IMG/VR virus record: IMGVR_UViG_3300030685_000016
Span: 108,189-172,188 of that record
Length of the DNA: 64,000 bases
Direction: 5' to 3' (one strand)
Origin: a virus
How positions within the stretch are numbered: the stretch's first letter is position 1; every line of letters starts with the position of its first letter. The notes under the pieces were generated by a model. It was given only the letters and a program-made list of their open reading frames with translations. It had not been told where the DNA came from and did no database searches. Position numbers and translations under genes: made by a program. Positions 50,101 through 61,200 of this stretch are shown piece after piece.

Positions 50101-51759
50101 CATTTTTAAATATTCAACCTCAGCAAATGTTGTGTTTTTATCATATTTTGCATCACCATTTAATACAGTCAAACTAAATAAAACTAATTTATTACTTCTT
50201 TTACTTTTTAATAAGATAAATCCTAAAGAATCAAGTGCCATATTATTTTCAACAACTTTATAATCACCATTTAAATACGGAGATAGTAAGGCATTAACAT
50301 GAAGGGTTTGGTGGTCATTAGCCATCTTAAGAGGTAAATCCGATTTATTTAGAATTGCCTCAGAAATTTTATCCTTTAATTGCGTAACTCTGTAATAGTT
50401 ATTTTCCGATAATTTCTTAGTATATGCGTAAACTCTTTCTTTAAATTTTACCAGTTTTTCAGCATCTGATAAACCTGGTGCCCTAAATCTAAAATTTTCA
50501 TCTTTAATTAAACCAAGTTCAAAATCATCAATTTTACTAATAAATTCTAATTTATTATTTTTTATTGCATCTGCAATTATTTTTTCTGGATCATTTTCAT
50601 CCTTAGATGTTTTGATCTTATATAATGGGAATAAAAAAGCTAAATCTGCTAAAAATCTATCATTCTTTTTAGTATCATATTCTATATTAAACTTTTCAGG
50701 AATAATTAACTGAGCAGTTCTTGTTATAGTACCAGTAGATTGTAAACCAGTATTTGCAGCAGATAATGATACAATTTTTCCTGCGCTAAAATTAATTGGA
50801 TTAAATTTATTTAAAGTTGAACGTTCTCCAATACTGATTGGAATAACATTTATAGAAATAATATTTTTAGCATTAATATGTTGTGCTAATAACTGTCTTT
50901 GAAGTGCTAATTCTCAATCTGTTGTTAATTTCTTTGTTGAATCCCAGTCTGGATAATCACGTTTTGATAATTTTAATTCAAAAATATGAACATTTCCATC
51001 CTCATCAACTACAACAAAATCTAATTTTCCTTTTAAACCAATGGCTCCACCATCTATAGTATCTAATATAACATTAGTTAATATAGTTCCTTTACTATTT
51101 AGAGTTGAATAAATTTTATATAATACATCTTTAATTTTATCTTTTCAATCCTGACTTTCTCCACCTAAATGCCATTTATTCTTTTCAATTAAATCATCAA
51201 TATTCTGTTCAACACTAATATTAAATTCACCTTGAGAAAATTTAAGACTACTTAAAATTGAATGTAATCCAATTCCAAAATCTCTTAATCCTTTTTCTAT
51301 TTCAATAACATCTTGAATATCCTTTGTATATTGTATGATTTTATTACTTATATCTGGATTATCAGCATATTGAGAAATTAGTTCTTTTAAACTTCAATCA
51401 ATATGTGGATTAACTCCATCAGAAATTAATTTCCTTTTAACTTCTGATAGTATTCTATTTTCTTCAATATATTCAGGAGCTAATCTTTGTTTAGAAATTC
51501 CTAAAGTTCCTAAAAACTCTTCCTGTCTAGTAGTAATAAATTGTGAAATATCCATTTTACTTGGATCCATTGATATAGTTTTTCCTCTTGGAAATTGATC
51601 TTTAATTTTATCTACTATACTATTTACAATTTCATCAGAACTAAAAATTTTTGTATTTTTTAGTTCTGATGTATTTTTATAATAATATTCAGTTAATCCT
51701 GTTAAAGTTACAGGATGTTTAAAATTATCCTTTAATAAGTAAGTACAATTTATTGACAT
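47158..51759 (-). CDS. giant virion/transcription-module protein with PD-(D/E)XK nuclease domain (1533 aa, TGA=Trp)
   Basis: A single frame runs from the ATG at 51759 to TAA at 47158 if TGA is read as Trp. In its last 680 bases I count eleven TGA and two TGG Trp codons. About residue 247-263 the chain reads GKLDFVVVDEDGNVHIFELKLSK (in parts LDFVVVD, HIFELKLSK): Asp at 51019-51021 and ExK at 50971-50979 form a PD-(D/E)XK site, and the following DWELALQRQLLAQHI fits the Gln helix of such nucleases. The C-terminal half (GLSKWMYACNTIPDYYNRL and beyond) is unassigned. It overlaps the upstream giant gene by ten bases. Confidence 0.85.
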
Positions 51760-54700
51760 TGTATTTCTAAATTATTGTTTTTAATTTGTTCTGACATTCA
51801 TTCACGGAAATTGGTTTCAAATAAAATTAAACTTTCATTTCCTATTTCATGAGAGAGTCTGGGAAATCTTGATTCCATAGTAGTATTTAATATAGAAAAT
51901 ATATTTGAATCTTCTGTTATTGGTTCTAATTCTAATTTTATTAAAGCACTATTTATTGCATTGCTAAATGATTTATAATCAATAATATTTTCAATTCCAA
52001 GATTAATTTTATTAGTTAATTTATTAATTAATTCTTCTTCTAATTCAGATAAATCTTCTGTTTTAGAATTAGAAAGTAATTTATAATTTTGTAATACTTC
52101 TTCATATGTATTTTTACTTAAATCATTGTATTTTAATGCAATAAAAAATAAATGTAAATACTCATGAATAATATTTTGTTTACCAGAATTAAGATTTGCA
52201 GTATTTATAACCAATCTTTGTCCTTGTTCATTAGATTCTATTCAAGCCTGTTTAGATTGAAGATCAGTATTATATACATGATCTACATCAATATTAAAAA
52301 TTGTTGAAAATCTTTTAGTTAAATCTGAAAGTATAATTCTATTTCTAGCAATAATATCCTCAGGAGAATTATTATTTTCACCAATTTTAAGATCTAATTT
52401 TTCTAATTTTGATCCAATTTTACGATTTCCTTTCTTTGCATAAATTCACATTATATCATTAGAATTTTTAGGAATAGTTTTAATTACTGTTAGAATTTTA
52501 CCCCTGTGTGAAAATGTATTAAATTCTATAGTAATGTTATCAGCTGAAGCAGAAGTAATTTGATATAATTTGTTTTGAGAAACCATATTTCCATCAACTG
52601 TCTTAGCTAATACAATATACGCTCCAGGTTGTAATAATTCTCTTTTTTGTTCAGTTTTTTCCTGAAAATTAGAATTATACAATGCTTTATTAAATCTTTG
52701 ATAATAACCTCTTTCTAAAGTTTTTACATATAATCCAGTTCCGTTAATATTTCGTTTAAAATTAATTGCATTAATTAAATCCTCAGTAACATTAGTGTAT
52801 CCTTCATAGTCTTTTGGATTTTTATTATATATTTCTTCTGCAACAAGTGTTCCTATATTTAATTGTCCACTTGGCATTAACAAAGCTGTCTGAAAATCTA
52901 AATTACTTGGGATAAAACATAACATTGAAGTTTTATCTTCTCCTTCATATAAAGTCTGTAAAAATAAATTATTATATTCTATATTTTCAATAGCAGAACT
53001 TCTACTAATATCACGTGTAGTAATAAAATTAGTTCGTTTTGATAAATCATTATCTACTAAATATTCATTTATTGGCATTAAAGTTTTTTTATCAAAATTA
53101 ATCATTGCTAATAAATTTTTATCTTTATTTAGTATTTGATAAATTTGATTATATTCAACTCCTTCATTAGTTTGCTTTGGTATTATAACAAAGTCTCCTT
53201 CTGAACTTAATTCAAAATTATCAAAACTTGAATAAGAAAATTTAGCTGGAGATTGATCTTTTGCAATTCTATTTGCAAATTCTGACATTTCTTGAAATAC
53301 TTCTCTAGTAACCTGTGGTTTTTTTCTATAAACATTTACTACAGAATCTCTACTAATTGCTTCAGAATAATATTTATCATTTCTTTTTACTAATATATAA
53401 ATTGATTTTTCATCATCACTTATTCCAAGAACTTTATTATATCTTCTTTTACCTTTTTCATCAATATGAAGTATATAATCAGATGAATCAATAGGAACTT
53501 GAGGATTTCTTCTTAATTCTATTGCATCATAATTTTTTAATGTCTGAACTTTTTCTTCCCATGTTTGGTCAGTAAATTCATCTTCAAATGCATTTTTATG
53601 TGTTATTAGAGTTGTAATTCTATCTAAATTAACATATGGATTTTCTAATAATACATCTTGTTTTTCACCAGTATAAACTTTATTAAGCAATAATTTAGAA
53701 GGAGAAACATCTTTAATAGTATTTCAATAAGTTTTTACCTCAGTTTGTTTAGCCCCATTCTTTATTTTTTCTTTTCTAGTTTCACTTTGGACTCTACCAC
53801 CTCTTACTGCGCTAGATAAAACTAATGATTTAGGTAAATATTCACCCTTATTTGCTTTTATAACAATTGAATCATTTGAATTTATTTCATTTGCTTCAGT
53901 AGTATTTAGTATTTTAGTTCCTTTAGCTAATTTTCTAAATTTTATTTCTCCTAAATATATTCTGTCTGTGGCAATTTTAATTTTTCCTTCACTATTATAA
54001 AATCCTCTAATTTTTATTCTATCATCCTCTATATCCACATCAACAGGAACAATATATCTTGTATAATCCTCTTTTTTAGGAATTAATATTAAATCTTGAC
54101 CAAGACTTAGATTGGATTTTATAAAATTAACCATAGATTCTAAATCTGTAAAATCTTTAGAAGTTTCTTGTGGTGAATAATAATCATCCTTTTTTTCTAG
54201 ATACTTCTGAATCTTTATTCCCTTTTGAGTTAAAGTAGATTTTAAATAATCATCAGATATTTTACCATATTCCTCTGATGCTTCTTTATTTTTATCTACT
54301 CAATTTGTTTCTCCTAAATTAAAAATTTGTTTTAAAAGTAAATCAAATTGTGTATTTAAAAGGAATTTTGAACCAGTTATTATATTTACTAAATCAGCGT
54401 AAATGGCATCTCTATTAGGATTTTGAGATAAACTGTCTAAAATTGGATTCTGAAATTCTAAATTTTCATTTTCTCCAATAAATTTTCCAATAAAAAATTC
54501 TTCTGGAGTATATTCTTTAGTTATGCCATATTTTAATAAAACATTTGATAAATTTTCTTTAGACATTAAAGATCCCTGATGTTTAAAAATTCCATAGAAC
54601 ATAGAGAGATAATTATTTTTATCATAAACTATTGTTGGATCTTCTGTTCCATTATTTATTACAGTAGCTTGATTTTGATCAAATTGTCCTGAAATAAATA

Positions 54701-55280
54701 TTTTCTTATGTTTTAAAGGTCCTTTATAAAAGTTATTTAAAATAATAAATAATGCATTATCTGTTTGTGCTTCTATAGTTGTATCACTAAAACTGTTTAA
54801 ATAATCCTCTAATTTATTTAATTCATCTATTGGAGCAGTAGTATTTAATACTCCAGTAATGTTTAGATTATTAAAATAAGTATCAATTTTATTTTCTGAA
54901 GCAAGATTTAATAATTCCTGAAAATTAATCTTCTGATATTTAGTTCCATTAATTTTTTTATAATCAAAGGCAATATCATAATTAAGATTCTTTCATATTG
55001 CATTTTGTAATGAATTATTAGTTACCTTCTTACTAATAAGTTCATTTAATTTAGTAATAACCTCGGAATCTTTAGTGTTTCTAATTATGTTATTTATTTC
55101 ATTTACTGTTAAACCTGTATGTAATGAATTTAAATAGGCAAGCAAATTACTAGTACCTTCTTCTTTAGAAGTTGGGAGTAATTCTAGAAATTTTTGATCC
55201 TGTAAAGATATTTGGTTTACAGTGGAGGGGATTCTTAGTTCCCCCCCATTTGGTAATTTTACATAAAAATAGCACTTCAT
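51750..55280 (-). CDS. giant virion/transcription-module protein with zincin metalloprotease motif (1176 aa, TGA=Trp)
   Basis: The ATG at 55280 overlaps the TAA of the preceding giant gene (TAATG), and the frame continues through many TGA codons to TAA at 51750. Near the C-terminus, at 52152-52166, IIHEYLHLFF carries HExxH, the zincin metalloprotease signature, followed by an acidic helical region. Zincin domains are reported in large proteins of crAss-like phages next to the RNA polymerase. The N-terminal 900 residues are unassigned. Standard-code reading would give a string of short fragments. Confidence 0.82.
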
Positions 55281-58200
55281 TATATACAATTATAATTAAT
55301 TATTAATCCCTTTAAGTTAATTAGGTTTTTTAATTTATCTACATTTCTAGTTAACTCTAAATTTGCGTTATTTACTATATCCATTTCAGTATTAATAACA
55401 TAATCTCCATTTACTAATGATAAATTATTATTAACTCCAGTTGTTAATTTATTTCTAACATTTAAAGTTAAAAATAATAAAGTATTTAATTTACTTCTAT
55501 AGATTTCTATTCTAATTGCTGGATTTTCAATTGGTAATAAATCAAGTAGTTTTGCTTCTCCTCTATCAATTGCAACTGAATATTTTATATATTCTCCTGC
55601 AATATTATTATTATTCTTTATATAATCCTCAAACATTGGAGTTAATCTCTTATCTCCATAAGAATCATTATTTACAATTAAATTATAAACATAAAGTAAA
55701 TCTTTTCACTGCATATTAACTCCTCTTACATTTGGTATTTTTACACACTTTTGATCAATTTCATTAAATTGATTTAATAATATCTGAAATTTTTCCAAAT
55801 TAATAGTTGAATTTAAACTGCTAATAGGAAAAGTTGGAGTAACCTGTGTTGTGGAAATATTAAAGCTATTTTTAACAGTAGATAATCTTAATATATTACC
55901 TAAATCTGTATTTTGTTCATTTTTTAAAATTTGTAATCCTAATACTTCTACCATTCTTTTAAAATTAGCAATACCAGTATCAGTTTTTAAATCAATTATA
56001 TAATCAGGATCAGTAACTTTTACTGTTACAACTTTTCCTTGGTCAAATACTGTAGGATTTACAAGTAAAGCTCCTGAAGTTGAAATCTTAGCTAAATCAT
56101 CTCTGTATAAAGTTATTGAGTTTATACCTGCTAATCTTAATCAATCCTGAACTTTAAATACTAATGCTTCAGCTTTTTCTCCATTTTTTAATCAAGAGGC
56201 AACAGCTAATTTATCATATAAATTAATTATTCTTCTAATCATAACATCATCAATGTTGATAGAAAATGCAGGATTACCTCTTCAAGTTTTAATTGCTCCT
56301 TTATTATATTGTTGGATATTTAGAGAATTTGTTCTGATAATATCACGCATTTGCGAAAATATAAAATTATACTTTTTTGACGATATTAAAAGTATATTAT
56401 TAATAATACCAACACCATCAATCATAGCTTTGAAATGTGGTGAATTTTCTATCACATCAAAAATATTTATTGTATTTTTTATAAGATTGTAATAGCTTGT
56501 GGTTATTTTTCTATAATTTTCATTCTTTGGATGCATATAATATCTAAAGTCAAACTGCCCTCCCAATAAACTTACATTTTTAGTTTCTTCAACACCAGTT
56601 GAATTAATAAAAGATATCTCTACATTATTTGCTAAATTAAATATATCTCTAACATAACCTCTATCCTTTTCTCCTTCATGCAGAAGTGGATTTTGTCTAA
56701 TGACTCTATTAATTAATGAAATTCTAAATTGTTCAGATGTATCCCAAGTTGAACTATCTCTTAATTTTATTGCATCCTGTCCAAATATGGCACCCTCTCT
56801 ATTTCATAGAATTTGATCAAATCCAGTTAAGAATCTATTTAATTCTATAGAATTAGCAGCAATTTTCTGATTAACTTTTAACATACTTGCTAAAATCTTA
56901 AATTCTTGTGCTCCTTCATAAATATCATGAAATGTTTCTAGATCTTTAAATTGCTGTAATATAGATGCCTCTAATTGTTTCTTTTCATTATCAAATTGTG
57001 TTGAAATTAATATAGTTTCTTTCTCAGTTTTTGGAATTATTTGAGAATATTTTTTCTCAAGTTCTTCAATTAATTTTGTTTTATCATTATTTAGCATTGT
57101 TTCATAAGATACTAATAATTCATTAATATATAATTTCTTTGGATCTTTAAAATAATTTGTATTTAATCCTTTAATTAGATATTGAACAATTGGAGAATTC
57201 ATATATTTTACTACTTCATCAATTGAAATTCCTAATGAAGTTAGGTATAAATGGGTTCCTAATAATTCAGTTATTCCATTAATTTTTGCCATAACTAACT
57301 CCTTTGCATTATCAGTTGCACCTGATATAATATTTGAAACAACTACTGCAGCTCTATTGTTAAGAACATCCAGCTGTTTATTTAATTTAGTTAATCCAAA
57401 AGCATCTTCTAATTCCTTAGTCATTTCTTTAGATATATTAATATCTGCAATTGAGGAGATATTATATGATTTACCATTAATATTAAAGGTTTTCAAGAAA
57501 GCTTTATTACTTAATCTTAAATCTTCTGGTTGAGTTTCTAAATGTTTATATCAATTATTGTAATAATTAGTTAATGCTAAAAATACTTTTAATCCATTTG
57601 CACCAATACCTACATCAGCCTTACCAACTGCTGCCTCTTTCTGTTGTTTATAGAAACTTAACATATCTCAATTTGATAAATTTCTATAACTTGCATCCAT
57701 TCCTGCATTTTTTGCAGCATCATGAAGTGATTCTACATCTACTGGTATAGAAGAAAGAAATTGACTACTTGGGGCAGAAATAACTTGTCTAATTCTTGCA
57801 ATAACAGAATTTTTTACTGCATTTTTAGAATAAATAAATTTCTTAAATGAATTATGTTTATTAACTAAATTTAAAACTAAGTTTGCATATGGATTTATAT
57901 TATTTTTAATAACAATAACATCTACTTGATTAAGTTTTCTTAAGATATTTCCAATAATTTTTGCTTCATCTAAAGATAAATTAATATCTGAAAGATCTTC
58001 AATATCACTTGGAATATTAGTTATTTTTGAAAAATCTAATATATCTTGATCTAGATTAATACCATTATCATTAAATGTGTATTTTTTATATGAAGGTAAT
58101 GGAAATTTCTCTAATTCATTTAACTCCTCAACTGTTGAATAATTTGATAAATTAGTTCAAGTATCATATTGACCACTTTTATTAAATCCATATCCCATGA

Positions 58201-61200
58201 TATATGCTTTATCAATATCGAAGTCAGATCCTTGAATTCAAATCTGTCATATTGATACATAGGCATCATTTGATTCTGTACTAAAATATCCAATATTCTT
58301 CATCTCCATTGCAGATTGTAAAGATTGTGCTGGAATTCTAGAAACAATAAACTGATGTGATTTCTGCCATGAAGCATAAACTCTTTCTGATAAAGTATCT
58401 AATACTCCCTCTTTGTTATTAATAAATCAGGTATTATCTAATACTTTTGGAGATTCTCTATATCCAGTAAAGTTTTTAAAGATTGAAAATGATAGACTAT
58501 TTAAATCATACTCTGTAAGGGTGTGATCTCTATTACTTTTAACAACATTATTAATCTTATTATTCATTAAAGGAATAATTGATGAAATCTCACCTTGAAA
58601 TGAGTTAATAAAATCAGAAACTGTTTCTTTAAAATCTCTATATATAACAGTACTGTGTGTATCAGTTTCTTTGATACGAATTGGATCACCTATTTTTATA
58701 TAAACAATATCATAATCTGGTCCAATTTTAATTTCTGAATTTTCTGGTTTCTTATATAATTTTTCTCCTGAATTAGATAATCTTGTCTTTTCAATATAAG
58801 ATTTTCCATCCTTTACTTTTGGTACAAGATCAAAACTGTTAACTGGCTCAACAATACCTGTTAATTCTTTAACAAATTTCACAAATACTGGATTTTGTCC
58901 ACTTTTAAGATTTAAAACCAGGTCAAAGGTTTTTGTTGGATTAACAACAGTGATATTCTCACCTTTATTAGTAGTTAAACTATTATGTATATCTACTACA
59001 TTAAATTCCTTCTCTAATTTATTTCTAAAATATTTTGATCCTAATTTGTTTATCTCTACAATTGATGCTCCATCATTATCAAATACTGTTTTGTATATAT
59101 TTGGCAATATTAGTTCATTAGGTTTAAAAACATAATTTTGAACATCAACTAATTTTGGTAATCAGAAATCTAAAACATCATTATTGATCTTTTTTAAATC
59201 ATCACCATTTTCAGCTTCTGTTCCAAAATATGCATTAAAATCAGTATGCTCACTAACAAATGGTAAAAGTTTAGAACTATTTAAAAATTCTAAGTTTCGT
59301 TCAGTCCATTTATCAAGTATATGATTAGCTTCTTTAAAGTTATCAACAGCTTCTTTATTGTTAGGAACTATTGTTAAATTAAATGCCTTTAAGAAATTTT
59401 GTAAGATAATAAAATCTTTATTATCTGGTAAAATATTCTCTCCTGCTTTATATCTAGATAATAAGAATTTTAATTTAATAGAATCCGTATCAAATAAATT
59501 ATAACTTCTAAGTTCTGTAGATATTGTAGTTTCTGTATTTACAACAACCTGTATTGGAGTTATAATATCAAAAGTTATTTCTGAAGGTTTTAAATCTCTT
59601 GGAATATTTATAATTTTTTCACAAGGTTCATTATTTGAATACATCTCTTTAAAGTCCTGATAAAGTTTTGGGGAAGATAAATTATGTCTTATTCCTTTAA
59701 TTTCAACTATTTCTCCAGGATTAATTTTGCCAACTATTGTTTTAATTGGTTTTAATTTTTTATCCAAATATTCTTTTACAATCTCCTCGCTATTTTTACC
59801 TATAATTCCTCTTTCAACTGAATCCTGCATTGCTTCTTTTATAATATCTTCTTGCTTTAAAATATTTCCTTCTGCATCTTCAAATAATTGAATGATTTTG
59901 TGTGATGGATTTAAAATAGCACCTAATCCTGAATAATACCTTGTAATAAATTCAGAATTTAATCTTCCAATCATATGTTGAACAAATTTACCAAAGAAAT
60001 GTTGATTACTAAATGGTAACATATCTCCACTTCCAAAACTTTCACTAATGATTTTAGATAAATCATTTGTTTGACTATTATTTAAATCTTTTGCAAATTC
60101 TTTTGATAAATTTAAATAAAAATCATTTAAATTTTTATCATCAAGTGAATCTAATGTTTTTAAATATGGAGAAGCTGCTTCTTTAATAATCTGAGCAAGA
60201 TTTTGATAAACTTCATTTGCAATCTGAGAAGTCATTGGAGACTGAGCTAATGTAGAAATTAACTGTGTAATTTCTTTGATTTTAGAAGCATCAGCTGTGT
60301 GATTTGCATCCAACTGTGGACCCATATATTTATGAGAAACAGTTGTATAGTTTAATGGAGTATTATCAATTCAATGAGTAGATGGATTTATATTTGTAGC
60401 TCCTGCTTTAATTGCTGAAAGATTTGACATAATATGGATTAATCTATTTTTTAAAACATAATTACCTTCTTCATTATATGAAGTAATAATGTTAAATAAT
60501 AAATCATTAGATGATTCATCTAGATTAAATTTACTATCAGTAGAATATTCTCCACCAAAAACAGTTCATAAGTCATAAAGTGTGTTAATTTTGGTAGGAT
60601 TATATTCAATGCTCTCAAATTTTTGTAAAATATTATTATATTTTAATAATTCTAGAGATAATACATTATTTTCTATTTTAAGTTTAGAAATTTTGAAATA
60701 ACTTCCATCTTTTCAGTAATATTGATTTAGCCCATCTTTTACAAATAAATTTATATTAATAGGTAATCCTAAAGATTTTTCTTGAAGATTTTTAAAAGCA
60801 ATTGATGAATATTTTGAATTTCTAATTTTATCATTAGTTAATACGGTTTCTGCATCTTTTTTAATCATTATTCCATAAGGAGTTAAGAAAGTACCAAATT
60901 GTTTCTTTGTACCTTTATATCCTTTTCCTGGATAAGATTCTTCAACCATTTTGGCATATAAATATGAAATTACAGATGATCCATCATGAATATCTTGTTT
61001 ATGACTTGTTTTAGCCATATTATATAATTCATCCTGTAAATCACTGATTGTTGCATGATTAATGTTATTTGGAACACCAGTTACTTTATTATGTACTGGT
61101 AGTTCAATAACCGCTGTAGCAACAACGTTTCTTTTACCCATATTAGCAATTCTTCAATGTGCCTCATTTTCAAAGTTCTTACTAAATTTATCATAATCTG

